64,000 bases of DNA from Tetraselmis striata (lineage: Eukaryota > Chlorophyta > Chlorodendrophyceae > Chlorodendrales > Chlorodendraceae), in contig VCJN01001312.1 of the NCBI GenBank assembly GCA_006384855.1, positions 151,797 through 215,796 of the forward strand, written 5' to 3'. The stretch's first letter is position 1. Each line of letters opens with the position of its first letter. A model generated the notes under the pieces. It had not been told where the DNA came from and searched no databases. It saw only the letters and a program-made list of their open reading frames with translations. Positions 39,265 to 51,264 of the stretch are shown here, piece after piece. Position numbers and translations under genes: made by a program.

Positions 39265-39683
39265 CCTAACAAAACACACTTACAATTCTTTCTGGTCTAA
39301 GTTGAGGCTATACTGCGGAAATATGTTGGAATAATGTACTAGTACTATATGAAGTGCGAAGTACAGGATATACAAAGCAAGCGGTAGATGTGTTTCACAT
39401 CATGTGAGGCATGTGAAGACATGAATCATGCGACACTTGATCATACCCCAGAGTTCAATCTGACAAGTGTCCCACTGAACATGAATAGGCGCACCAAGCG
39501 GGCGCCCAATCGGAGATACAGCGAAAAAGAATACCATGTATGTACATTTTGCGGTGCGTTATTTAGTACTTTAGAATAGTGTATCGTGTTTATAGCTTAT
39601 TTCTCGGTATATTCCGCTCGCTCGTGTGCTGCGTAGCAGTGCGCGAAAACGGCCTCCTGTCGGCCGCAACTGCGGACGGGCAA

Positions 39684-39749
39684 TGCCCGTTCGGCTCACT
39701 GAGGGGGGGGGGGGCATGCTCACGGCCTCATGCCCGAGCCGAACGGGCA
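39684..39749. repeat. Hairpin with poly-G in its loop
   Basis: TGCCCGTTCGGCTC (39684-39697) and its exact complement GAGCCGAACGGGCA (39736-39749) enclose 38 bases that include a run of 12 G. Confidence 0.85.
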
Positions 39750-40300
39750 CCATCTGCCCTGAAAACAGGATGTAGGTCCATAGACTATCTCAGAGAGATG
39801 CTATAGGAACATTGAGCTAGACGAGTTCGGAGGCTACAGGGACGGTGACCCATGTGCCTCTAATTCAAGAACCCGTCCGATCTTGGAATCAACCCGCATT
39901 TTCGGAAATACACCCCCGGCCTCAACCTCTCCCGTGAGGACGGCTGGGGCAGCTTTCTGCTTGCCGAGCGTATGATGGCTAGTAGGGCCCCATACACAGG
40001 GGTGACGCCCGCTGGCGGTCAGTTTGCGGTCAATCTCAATCGATGCCGGTCCGATGGGCCCGACCGACCCGGATTTTCCGCGCACTCGACTCCCTCCCGC
40101 ATTGGCATCCGTCCCTTGTCACCTGCCGCTTACTCTTTAAATTCGAGTTGCAGGTGGCAACTTGCGAATTCGCCCGCCGCCCATGTACCGTCCCATGGCC
40201 TAGCTCCTAGGGATGCGGTAGAGCCCATGAAGTGGCCCATGAGATGGTCGGTGTGCGGTGCTGCCCCATCTCCCCCCGTGTTTTTGACGAGCCGAGATTA

Positions 40301-40302
<2 letters not shown>

Positions 40303-40346
<44 letters not shown>
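40303..40346 (+). repeat. (AT)n microsatellite
   Basis: About 21 AT units, followed by a direct repeat of CCGACGCGAAACTTGTA (40352 and 40378). Confidence 0.95.
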
Positions 40347-40350
<4 letters not shown>

Positions 40351-40361
40351 CGACGCGAAAC

Positions 40362-40955
40362 TTGTATCCGACGGGATCCGACGCGAAACTTGTAGCAGCC
40401 AATATCACGCACCTATATAGGCGGGAGAAGATTGCGACTGCTCACCAACCGGCGCCGCTTACAACCGACCAGTCGGCGATGCACCACGGCCAGCTCCCCC
40501 AAGAGCTCCAGCCACCACCAACTACCCAGCTACAAGCGGCCCACGCCCCGGCCGCGGCAGCCCCTCAAGCCACGGAGATGGACGGCGACGACTCGCCACC
40601 CGCAGTCGAGCAGCCGGCGACAAGCGTCGCTCCAGCCCCGCACCCCGAGCCGTCTCCACCGGCCGCAACCCATGCCCCTACCGCGACAGGAGAGGCCTCG
40701 GAGGCCACCGCCCCCCTCGAGCAATCCTACACAACCAGTACACCATCCCAGGCGTCCCGCCTGGCCCATCTCGCGGCAGAGGCTCGCCGCCCCCGTCGCT
40801 CCCCGCGCCGGACGAGCCCCTTGCAGCTGCAGGTGGGGCGTCTACGGATACCTTCCGCCGGCAAGGCACCCAACCCCAAGCCGGACGCATGCCTGCGACT
40901 ATCAGCGCCGCCACCCAAGAACAACGGACGCCAGCATGGGGGCGTTGCTGTCTAG
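40362..40955 (+). CDS. Pro/Ala-rich open frame, gag-like composition
   Basis: 197 codons, strongly enriched in Pro, Ala, Thr and Gln, ending in a basic stretch (RRPRRSPRRTSPLQL). No domain. Two other frames are also open here, so composition is a caution. Downstream (41480-42640) are similar broken frames. It may be the structural-protein part of a retroelement. Confidence 0.3.
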   Translation: MYPTGSDAKLVAANITHLYRREKIATAHQPAPLTTDQSAMHHGQLPQELQPPPTTQLQAAHAPAAAAPQATEMDGDDSPPAVEQPATSVAPAPHPEPSPPAATHAPTATGEASEATAPLEQSYTTSTPSQASRLAHLAAEARRPRRSPRRTSPLQLQVGRLRIPSAGKAPNPKPDACLRLSAPPPKNNGRQHGGVAV

Positions 40956-42395
40956 CTACAGCCCAATGGAAGGAGGAGGGGCTAGGAAACATAGGAGGAT
41001 GGCCGGTAGCTTGAGCTGTGATAACACTTCGTGTTCCCCACTGTGGCTAGAGATAGCAGGTCCTAAGAGCAGCTCAGTTTGAGCGAGTGGATGCAGCAGA
41101 CTAGACGTTGTAACAAATTTCAATTTCAATTTCATTTTTTTGTCTGCCTCCATTTCTAGTCTTCATCCTCCAGGTCGCCGAATTCGGCCCCGCAGTCTCG
41201 GACGTCGTCGGCCATCATTTGCTCGTCATCGTTGGCGGGAGAGCATGCAATGTGGACCGAGTGAGGGAGTTGAGTGACCCGCCCGCGCTGAGGGAGGCGA
41301 TTATGTTGGCGATGCGAATGCATCTGCGCGGTTAGTTGCGTGTCGACTGGTCGGCTGCGGCTTGGATGAGTTGCTTGCGGCGAGCGGCATGGGGGGAGGT
41401 ATCGCGGGTGGTGCCGTCCTCCGGAGGGGGCGGGAGTGGATAGAGCTGGAGCCGTCTAGCATGGCTATTAATATGTTCGTGCATGATGTTCGGACAGCCC
41501 GATCTGCACCGGCCCGCTTGCCGACCTGGAACTACCGATGACCGTCGAACAACTGGCGGAGGCGATCGCCGCCACCATCAGCTAGCGCATCAACACCCCC
41601 CGGAGCTGATATATGCCCAGTGGCTGGCGGACATACTGACGGAGGCGGGAGTCGATATGGCGCACCATCACACCGAACCGAAGCTGCTCTATCTGCGTGG
41701 GGGACGACAACCTATGCGCCATGTCCCTCGGCAAGCAAGACAAGGAGTTTGCCGCCACGCGTCGACTGGCCATGGCCCTCACATTCCCAGTAGTCAAGCT
41801 ACGCGCGGTCCGCCTACGTACCGTCATCTACCTCACGGCGAGTTCGTTCCATCGGAGCTGCACGTGCACCCCTTTAGCCAGACCGCCCAGGAGGCGGGCG
41901 AACTCGGGGGCAGCAACGGCCACAACCAACTTTGGCGTGCGGCATTGACGAGCCTACACAAACGGGCCGGTAAGCATCCCGTTAGCGTCCCTCGCCCTCC
42001 GAGCCGAGCGGCCACCGGTCTACACCATGATCATGTGGCTGATTGACCACCACCACAGCATCGTCGGTGGCACCCGAGCCACAAACAAAACGGAGAAGTG
42101 GTGCGAGACCATGTCGACGGCGCGAGCGCAAAGGTGGAGCCCGATCCGCACACATCAGCCACGGGGCAGCCAATAGCAAAGCCCATCTCCAACACCCACC
42201 GGACAAGCAAACACGCCACCAACAACGATCCCGGCGATGACGGCGACTCCCCCCCCCCCCCCCCCCCCCCCCGGGGCCCGGGGTGCGAGCACTACGTGGT
42301 TCCGAACAGCGGGGGTGGTCGCCACGCCAGTCGCCGCTCTCTACCAACTCCATGCAGTAGAAGCACAAGTGCCCGGCACAGCCCCTCGAGCCATC

Positions 42396-42429
<34 letters not shown>

Positions 42430-42892
42430 AGCAACACTCGACCCTGCGCCACCGGCGGACGGGGAGGACGAGGTCAAACTAGACTACCAAGAGAGCGACA
42501 ACACCATGGATGTGGACGATGCCGGTGCCCAACGCGGAGCCGGAGAAGTACATGGTATGGCTGACATTGCCCTCGGCTCCCCCCAACGCTATATCCCAGC
42601 GGTCGTTCCGCGAAGGCCACGGCACCCACACTTGGGATAATAATCCGTCATTTACCGATCAATACGACGTCCGTACATGTACACCCTTTCAAGAGCCAGC
42701 AGCCCCCAGCATCCCCAACAAAGCAGCCGCTACCAACCGCCGCTGTGGCGCCAAGCGGGCGCCACAGAGGCACTCCGGACCCCGGTCTAGTCTAGGGGTG
42801 GGTTGTTGTCGAAGGAGGCCACCGATGGTGGCGTATTGGCTCGGCGGGAGGCTGCGCAGTAGATGCGATGACAAAGCGCTAACATGACAAAA

Positions 42893-43160
42893 CGCTAATA
42901 AATAAGCACACCGACCTACCATGTCCTCGCAAGATCTCATTGGACTGCGTCAACACCGCACCAAGTCTAGTGTATGACCACCCCATGCCTGTTTTACCTC
43001 CCCTCCATGCTTGCTTGAAACGTTAACAAATAACCACACCGACCCACCATGTCCTCGCAAATTCTCATTGGACGACTGAGTCAACACCGCCGCACCAAGG
43101 CAAGTATATGACCATGATCCCGTGCATGTCTTACCTCACCTCTAGCATGCTTGAGTCGTA
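42893..43160 (+). repeat. Two-unit tandem repeat, about 130 bp per unit
   Basis: Both units carry ACCATGTCCTCGCAA, TCTCATTGGAC and GTCAACACCG-type blocks; they begin near 42893 and 43024. Divergence is moderate with small indels. Confidence 0.8.
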
Positions 43161-43936
43161 AGCGGTGGCCGACCTTTGGCTCAATTTCGCGCGCGCGAGC
43201 GGTCGAGTCAAGGCTGCTCAATAGTTGTTTTTCGAGCGTTGCGATTAGCGATTCGCTTATGCAAACTGCACCGCCGTCGCAACCTCAAACCTCGATGTGA
43301 GTGGCCCTTCGAGAAGCCATCTCACAGGACTACAACTTGGTGAGGCAATTTTGAACCAACACTTTCTAATAACGCCGAGGGGATGGGGATTTTATTAGAT
43401 GGGTGTGCCGAAAAGGGCGAAAGGCGGGAATTCACGAGCTCTGCATGTACTTGTGTCCATCGGCAGTATTGTCAGAATCCAAAACAAACGGCCAAGTAAT
43501 GGACGCCATACCGCCTATCCTTCTGTATGAAACACCCATATATAGGCTCTTGCGGTATAGACTGCCAACATGGACCCATGACCCAGTAAAGCAATAGCTT
43601 CGGCCGCCCGGGGTGGGTCGGGGGCTCTGTAACCGTGTAATGCGGGCTGCGCCCGGTACCCGGTTCCGTTTGGATCCACATTATTTCGGTACCATGTACG
43701 TACATGGGCCCTTAGCGATTTAGCTGAAGGTTCCACAAGGGCCTAGGACCCAAGACTGCAATGCACCGTGGAGACTTTCAACGTTGCTGCCCCCTCGACT
43801 CGGCGAGTCAGATGCCCTTCTCCATGGCTATGTCGCCGAGGTGGTGGTCGGGCAAGGGCGCAGTAAATAAAGCGCGGGAAAAGCGGGGCTCTCGCCACGG
43901 CGCACCCAATGGGTGCCTGATCGGAGATGTAGCAAA

Positions 43937-44025
43937 ATATACATTCCACTGCCACTCGGCTCGCGGCGACGTGATGCGATGGGCATGTAGCCGCGCACTA
44001 CATCAACACGAAATAAGCTTCGCTC
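43937..44025 (+). repeat. Direct repeat R3, copy 1
   Basis: Shares CTCGCGGCGACGTG, GCGATGGGCATGTAGCC and GAAATAAGCT blocks in the same order with 47286-47375. Confidence 0.7.
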
Positions 44026-44669
44026 TGCAGCAAGGGGGCCGCGAGATCCCTCTCATATGCGTGCGCGTGCAACGGTCGCAGCAGCATTTTCATCCCGCCG
44101 TGATTTTGTTCGTAAACCGGCGGCATCCATACATAGGCCTTGTCGCAAACCCTGCGTGACCGCCTGGTGCTCATACCTTACGCTCACGGGGAAGAATCAT
44201 CCTACCAATGAAGGGCCGCGCGGCCCGGCGCTAAGTGAGTTCTGCTTAAATGTAGGCTTTCTCCTTCCCAAGTGCTTTCCATGCATTATCTTGACGCTCT
44301 CCCTGTAACCAAAAATGAAGGGTGTTGTGGTGCAATTAATACGGGTGCAGTTGCGTCCCATGGCTATACATGCACATGGATCATGGCGCAGCGCAACACA
44401 TGGTTTTAAATAAGCACCGGTGCCACTCGCTATGCTTTTGCATGGATACGTCTAGTATAGGAACGGCTTCCGAAGATATCACTACACGACACCCCGGCTA
44501 CGGCAAGGGGGGCCATGAAGATTGGAAGGAGGAGGGGCGCGGGCGCACAGAGGAAGGCCGGAAGCTGCATCCGGAATCCCCAGGGTTTCCACATCGGTTG
44601 GATAAAGCATGTCCTAAAAAGCAACTCCGCTTGGGCAAGCAATGATGGAGAGCAACAAGTCAGCACGTA

Positions 44670-44892
44670 CGAACCCGGTCGTCTCGTACGCGATAACGGG
44701 TTCGATTCCTGGCCGATGTATTTCGGCAATATCGTCCCGGCGTGTCCTGGATTCCCCGGCTGATGCATTAGCCCTTCGGGGTTCGAAAGAGGCAATGGTC
44801 TACGGGCTATGCCAGACCTACGAATGCAGTTGGCGGAAGAGGTCAAGTGCTGGGGCGGCTTCGGCCGATGTCCCGGGGCGAACTTTACTTTT
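44670..44892 (+). mobile_element. tRNA-derived SINE, copy E
   Basis: Perfect 13-bp duplication AAGTCAGCACGTA at 44657-44669 and 44893-44905. The copy starts within the tRNA-like head (box A missing, box B GGGTTCGATTCCTGGC kept), then the full body and the ACTTTACTTTT tail. Confidence 0.9.
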
Positions 44893-44905
44893 AAGTCAGC
44901 ACGTA

Positions 44906-47764
44906 AGTCAATTTCAATTTCGGGCCAATCGGCGGGCAGTGGGAACTCGTCGGGTGCGGAATATTGTATCATAATAAGCAGCAGTCCGGCCACCGCCTCC
45001 CCCCCCCCGCGGGGACGCCCGTGCCGTACTGTGGCAACGGGTTCGACGCATATAAAGACGCCTTGGCATATATGTACCCCACGTGTTAGAATGGGCTAAC
45101 GCTGCCAACGATTCGAATGAAACGACGTAACTTACGAGCCCACACGCCCCATACCGGTGCCTTTGCTGGTTTAATTTGATTAGCGGCATCGCGCGCAGCT
45201 AATATATATAGCGACCTCCACTTAAGTGGAAGGGCGCTCCCTTTGCCGGTCGTTCGTTCGCCCTAGCTAGTCGATCTAACCACTGCACATGCCCCGACGC
45301 ACGTCCACGTGTTAGGGCGCGCCCGACTTGGTTGATATACAGTAAATGATGGGCCATGCATGTATTCAGAAAGTCCGACGCCTTAAGTAACGCCCGGGCC
45401 CTGATGCCGCAGCGGCCGTAGCCTCTATGGGCGCAATATCTCATTCCCGCATTATCGGTGCAGTGGCAACTCCAGGGATTTTTCACCCAAGCCACTGGTG
45501 CGGTATGCCAGTGGAGCTAGCTGCCATCTGCTAGGAGCCCAGCACCGGCGCTGCCGGAACGATACGGCACACTTATACCCCCCGTTACGGGGATAACCCC
45601 CTGTTATGAGGATCATCGCCGTAGCAGCCGAAGTCGTAAGCACATACAGTACATTTGCTCCATGATTGTCTCGGCGGTACCATCACGGGCCTGCGGAGTC
45701 TCGTTGAAACAGTATTATGTTAAAATAGTGTATCCTGTCGGTGGCAACGATAGCAAAGAACGACAAGGAAACTACCACCAGCATATTCTGCAAGAGACTT
45801 GCACGTCTCATATGGCGCGTCGGAGACACGAGGAGCGGCAGCGGCATCAGCCGCAGAGGCTGTGGCAGGAGCAAGGGCTGGGCCCGCAAGCACTAGTGCC
45901 GGCGGTGTGAGCACAGCCAATAGCAGCGTCAACAGACAACAGCAAGGGCATGAGCATGGGTCTTGAGGTGGACACTGGCACCAGCACAGTATTTCGTAAC
46001 AAAATCAACTAGGTAGGAGCAGCAGCCACAGTGACCCCGGGAGGGACACAGCTATGCTATTGCGCAGCTTTAACGGGATAAACTTGGGCACCCTCATGGC
46101 CATAAGCATAGGTAACTGCATTGACATGGACACTGGCATCTGCACAATCACAGGACTGAGTATCAGGAATCAGGTAGTGGCATTGGCCGTATCACCGGTG
46201 GGGTACGGGCAACGGCAAATACATAGACACCCACATTGAGATGGGCTTGGACGCGGCCATAAGCATGGGCACATGCATGTGCAGCCAGCATAATAGCTTA
46301 AGGCAGTGACGCAGGCATGGGCCTATGTTTGGGTACTGACATTGACATCGACATGTGTATGGATGTGCTGTATGGGCATTGGAATATGCATGAGCATGGG
46401 CAGTAGCAGCGGTTGCATGAACACGAGCCTACTACATAACTTATTTCTTATGTGCCTGGCGGACATGATGGTGTAAGAATGTGTGTGTGGGTGGGGGTGG
46501 GTGTGTCTGGTGGTGGGTGGGGGGGGGGGGGGGGGGGGGGGGTTCCTGATCCGCTGGGGACACACCAGGCGGAGCGGCGGGGCAATAGTGCTAGTTCCCG
46601 GCTTCTTTAAGCCAGCAGAGGCAACATACTATGCGACTCTCTTCAACTCAACATACAGACGGCGGGACGGCCGCCAACGTGTAAAGCCCCTGCGACCCAT
46701 CCATCATACTGCTGATGTGGTGTCGCTGATGCTGTTGTAGCGGTAACACGTGTGATCGAGGGTTGTGTAGTGGAGGGGGGAGGATGCTTGACAAACTTGT
46801 GGTTCGTTGGCCGCATTCACTGCTTCCGTACCGCGCCAGAATGGGAAACCTGTCCACATTGTCCAGGCAACCTGTCTACACGCTCTCACATTTGCAGACT
46901 CTTCCATTGTATCCTCGGGTACCTGTTGCCTGCAGACTCTCATAGGCACGGTGCATTATTCCTTTGGCTCCATCAATTACACGGCTGAGCAGTGAGAACC
47001 GTAACTGTCTGAGCACGGTGAGGCACCTTTTGGGCTACAAATGTAAAAATGGGTCAAAACGTTCATTGCAACATGTGGCCACACAAAGGGTGTGAACCTT
47101 TGCGGCACGTGCGTCTCACCGGTGGCGTGACAATGTGCCGGGTGTACTCGCACACGTGCCACTACTCATACTTGTAACATGCCCCCAGTGAGCGATGCGC
47201 ACGGCCACGATGCCGCCCCCCCCCCCCCCCCTGTTCACGGCACATTTCCACCATTCTCGATGCATCAAACACATTGAAGGTGCACGCCATTCCAGTGCCA
47301 TTCAGCTCGCGGCGACGTGCGATGGGCATGTAGCCACGCACTGCTATAACAGGAAATAAGCTACCATACAGTAAATAATGTTCGCTGCGCCCGAGTAAAA
47401 ACAAGTAGTGCCATTCTGACGGGTTTGGCGACGGAGCACGTGCTTACATTAATGTGCATTCAGTGCCTCATTACATTCCTATTTCATGAAATTGGGCAGC
47501 AAGCCTTCACTCCTTTGCAGGAGGATGCGTTGCTTCTAGCCGGGTCCAGTCGCCTTGGGCAATTTGTGGGAATTCACCATGCTGCTTGTCCGCATGACAT
47601 AAGGCCGGCGTGTTAGATTGGTTAGATGAATGTTATTCTGGCACGTTCTTCAAAAATGCGGGGAGTATCTCTTGGCGGGCAGGGGCACCAGGCCGAATCT
47701 CCGGAGCGGTGTATGGTTCTGCCAGCATTTGGGAGATGGCCCTTCCAACCTTCCCGCCGCGCAA
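44906..47764. other. Intergenic with minisatellite-like DNA
   Basis: 45930-46470 is a degenerate array built of GGCA, CATGGGC and GACATTGACATGGACACTGG-like pieces with no fixed period. A poly-G run is at 46518-46544 and a poly-C run at 47217-47233. R3 copy 2 is at 47286-47375. Candidate poly(A) signals (TGTAA on minus) for the p25-alpha gene lie near 47450. No gene recognised. Confidence 0.4.
47286..47375 (+). repeat. Direct repeat R3, copy 2
   Basis: Partner of 43937-44025, 3.3 kb away in the same orientation. Confidence 0.7.
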
Positions 47765-50136
47765 CTAATTGTGAACGCAGATTCGCTGCTCCACATTCAG
47801 CGCGTCGACTGCTTGGAAGACCTGGTCAGGCTTCATGCGCCCCTCCCGTGCGAGTTCCTCGATGGCGCAGACGAATTCAGGGAAGGACATGTCTTGAGAC
47901 ATGGACGCCTGTGGGCGCAGCACCTCCACGGATCAGCCCCAGGCCAATGTTAGGCATCAGGCTGTATAGCATTAGCACCACTGCGCCAGGCTGGCCAGCC
48001 ACACCTTGTCCATGTGCATGGCAAAGATGTTCCTGGCTGTCCGGTCACTGATCTTCCCCTTCTCCATGATCCCAGCATCACGGCAAAGCAGCAGAAAGCG
48101 GCGCCCTGACAATCCGTGGCACTTGTGGCTCACCACCATCGCCTCCCCGTCCCACTTGCTGAAAAGAGCATACGACACGAAGACCGCCTCCAGGCGCCGC
48201 TCGATCAGCGCTGCGAGCAGAGCAAACCGCGGTGCTGAGCGCCAATTACATTCAGAGATTATAAATGGGAGTCAAAAAGCAGGCAGTGGCTGGCGGTGGG
48301 CAACCAACGCTGGGGGCGGGAAGGCACCATCATTATGGGTAGCCCTCATGGCTGGCTTGCCCGCAGATGAAGACGAAATCCTGGACAGCATGCCTGGGTT
48401 GTCCGACGCTGAGCTCCCGCCTCCTTTGCGCTTGATGAGCCCTGACGCCTTCTGCAAGATGCGGGAGAAGCCAGAGACTGCCGGTGGCTGTTGACAAGGC
48501 GCACCAGTCTCATCAGATACGGGCCCACACGCTGTGCTGATCAACTAGGGGAGCCTCATGTACACAGAAAATTTCCGGAGCATGGATAGTTGCCGGCGCG
48601 CCCCACCTTGACCTTGTGCTGTTGAGCCTCCTGAGCCAGCCGTGCTTCTTCTCTCTGCTTGAGAGCAATCTCCATTTCTGACGTAATCCTTGCTTGCATC
48701 TGCAGCTCCTCAGCATGGTGTCTGTAGAGGCAAAACACGACAGTGTCAATGGCTGTGAGCACTGCCTAGGAAGAACCCCAGCCTGCTCTATTTGTATCGT
48801 TTTGTGCACAGCAGAGCATGGGCAACGCTGCAACAGCGGGCCTCGCCTGTTCTCATCCAGCTTTTCGATGGCTCTCTCAAACTTATCCTTTCCCTGTGGG
48901 TCACCGCAGACCAGTCAGGCGCCCCGCGGAAGGAGCAGTGCTGCAGCTCTCCGCAAGAACAATGTCGCTCAATGGAGTGTATGGAATGAGAGGTACCAAA
49001 TAGTTGAGAAACAATTGGGAGGGGACTTACGTTGCGAGGTGATAGATCAAACACAGCAGCAATGCTTTGTTCAAACTGTAGCGCTTTCTGAGGAAACAAA
49101 TAGGGTGATATGGTGAGCCCCTCTCTCAGTCTATTAGAGGTAATGCGCTGCAACGATTGTGGATGTTGGGGCTTACGAATCGGGGATCCTCCTGCCCCTC
49201 CAGCTTCAGGTGCATGTCTCCAGTGCTGCGTGTCTTGGCGGACGCTTTGGCAGTTTCCGAGTCCTGCTTCATCGCAGACTTGACCCCTGTGGAGCTTGTC
49301 ATGAGTGCAGACCTGTGCCCGGTCTCGTCTGAAGCAATCCTCATTGCCCGTAGGACTCCCCTGGAGCTGGTTGTGTCCATGCCTTGGCTGCTCAAATCAA
49401 CGGAACGCCTGGCACCACGGCTGCTGCGCTCCTTGGCGGCGCCCATGTTGGAATGCATGGCATTCGCTTGACTGGCGTGCAGCGGGTTAGCGGGAGTAGT
49501 AGTTTGGAGCGAGTCGCCAGTGAAGTTATTGCGGACCGACGCGCTTCTGCGGGGGCCGTGGTCCAGGGAGCGCCGGTCGTGGGACACGTCCATGGAGCGG
49601 CGGCTGTTCCGGGTTCCTAACTGGCTCAAGTTTCGGTAGCTGGTGCCGCGCTCTGCGTGAGTCGCGCGGCTGTCGAGAGACTTCCTGGACTGTCGAGCGG
49701 CGTTCATCTGCGGTCGCTCATCATTATCCATGGACTGGGACTTTCGGCTCGGCGCCCTCGCCGCATCACTGGACTTCCGAGCGGCCATAGCGTGTGGTCG
49801 CTCACCTGCATCCAAGGACGTTCGCGATGAGTTGCGGTTCGGAGCAGCGTGCAACCGATCCTGTGCCTGGATTGCGCGCAGCTTGGCCCAGCCTCCGGCG
49901 TGCCCGTTATGCCCGGGAGTGGTGCCGCCAAGTGCGTCCGTTTGCTGGTCCCACGGCATCGAGCTCTTCTTCCCCACTGGATTTTCGATGGGTGGAAGGC
50001 TGCCGTTCGCGGGCCCCTGCGGCGGAGAGTCCCGGGACAGGAGCGGCCGCTGCAACGTCAGCGTGGGGTGTTGGCTCAACATATCAGATACGCCAAGTAT
50101 CAGGATATTGGTACTAATGCATGAATGCAACGCCAC
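47765..50136 (-). CDS. p25-alpha/TPPP-like domain protein, 7 exons
   Basis: Minus-strand exons 50136-49177, 49087-49031, 48893-48847, 48721-48613, 48487-48328, 48210-48005, 47908-47765. Phases agree and the sum is 1683 bases (560 residues; 542 if translation starts at the second in-frame ATG, 50082). Residues 1-320 are Ser/Arg/Asn-rich and disordered, with repeated RRS and SLD pieces. Then FEQSIAAVFDLSPR, a Glu/Gln-rich coiled coil (HHAEELQMQARITSEMEIAL), a Ser/Gly linker, and the p25-alpha-like part: LEAVFVSYALFSKWDG, CRDAGIMEKGKISDRTARNI and MSFPEFVCAIEELA. TPPP-type proteins bind microtubules and are common in flagellated cells, so a cytoskeletal or ciliary role is likely. Intron 3 appears to use a GC donor (AG|GCGAGG); the junctions of exons 3-5 are the least certain. 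Confidence 0.65.
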
Positions 50137-50535
50137 CGTCGACCGCCCCCCTTCCCCGCCCTATCCACCCCGTGTCATCTCGCGTTACGCGTTGCGAATT
50201 CGGAAGCATGAGGGCTGACGCCGCAGCAGCTCCGGGATTGGGGCGGAGCGGGTGCGATGGGACCCATTCCACCTGCGATAGCACGCGGTCGTCACCAGGG
50301 TGTTCGCCGAGCATACTGAACGCCAGTAAGGCAGAGCCCCCGAGTCGAATATAGTGGGCGCGCATTCGACTCGACTGCCGGCGATGCGACACCGAGCGTG
50401 TGTTTGCGTCGGCAACTGGCCGCTTCTAATATGGTCTCGATGGACAACGAGGTCATGAAGGGTGCGCGTGCTAGCGTGTGTGGATGTTTGGGATCGCAGG
50501 CGGCGGGGCGGTGCGCGGGTCAACAGTGTGTGTGT

Positions 50536-50567
<32 letters not shown>

Positions 50568-51263
50568 CGATAGTTGCTACTCGCATACGAGTATGAGTGC
50601 CATGTGGCCTACTGCTCACCGTTCCAGGCCCTGCATGTGCCAAGATGTCGTCAAAGGACATCAGCCCCCTGAACCCAAGCGTCGGCGCGTCGGCAAATTC
50701 CCCCATTGTGCTATGGCTCCGTGTCAAGCGTAGACGCCGGGCGTTGAGCCGTGCGCAGCTGGTCGGTGTGGTAGCCAGAGGTGAAAGCGGCCACGCAGTC
50801 TCCCGTGAGCACGACGGAACCAGGGCAGGTGTGATCTCTTATCTCGGACAGGAAAGATGTGTTCGTAGCGACTATGTCCGACCTCCGCGCCGCCCGCCAC
50901 TGAAACAGATCCTTTACTACGAGTTTTATACGGTAAGGATTCTGCCCGTACATAAGGATTAGTAATGCATTCGGCAGTATATTACTAGTTAACTTGCATG
51001 CGGTACCAGGAGTACCGGTAGTAGATATGCTGCTTGTACTGCTGCGAATGTCTACCAGCAGTCGTAGGGGAGTAGTACCACCAGGCTTGTCAGTACTGCT
51101 GCTGGTCGCTACATCTCAAGCGCGGGTATCACCCGATCTCGTCCCCGCCGCGCATCCTCCGTAGATACTCGTACCGGCCTAGAGCCCCCGCGCTCGGCGC
51201 CGATAACGCGTTAATACAGCAGTACCGGTAGTATTAGCAACTACACGTATCACAGTACCAGTT
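50137..51263. other. Intergenic upstream of p25-alpha gene and LINE pair
   Basis: A poly-G run at 50536-50566 after (TG)n. 50990-51260 is dense in GTACC, CAGTA and CTGCTG motifs (for example AGTACCGGTAGTA), the type of sequence the LINE inserts into. No gene recognised; the p25-alpha promoter should be in the first few hundred bases. Confidence 0.4.
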
Positions 51264-51264
51264 T

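Larger units (their letters stand above)
38133..40361. other. Intergenic, repeat fragments
   Basis: Partial repeat R1 at 38311-38396; an inverted relative of 9300-9390 at 39010-39112; a poly-G run at 39231-39262; a short open frame (39388-39579) with CTFC near its end. Otherwise no gene recognised. Confidence 0.45.
40956..44656. other. Decayed repeat DNA, no confident gene
   Basis: Broken Pro-rich frames at 41480-42640 with C runs at 42249-42273 and 42398-42427; a two-unit tandem at 42893-43160; a segment at 43937-44025 repeated at 47286-47375. No RNA gene seen. Confidence 0.4.

Noticed and set aside
42200-42500. Proline-run proteins spanning poly-C tracts
   Set aside because: Runs of encoded Pro or Gly arise from homopolymers read in any frame; no support for translation.
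45930-46470. Possible CRISPR-like or regular array
   Set aside because: Repeated words occur but without constant unit or spacer length; better described as degenerate minisatellite DNA in a eukaryotic genome.
50990-51260. Telomere-like array of GTACC/CAGTA words
   Set aside because: Words vary and are not periodic; no TTTAGGG-type repeat was found anywhere in the window.
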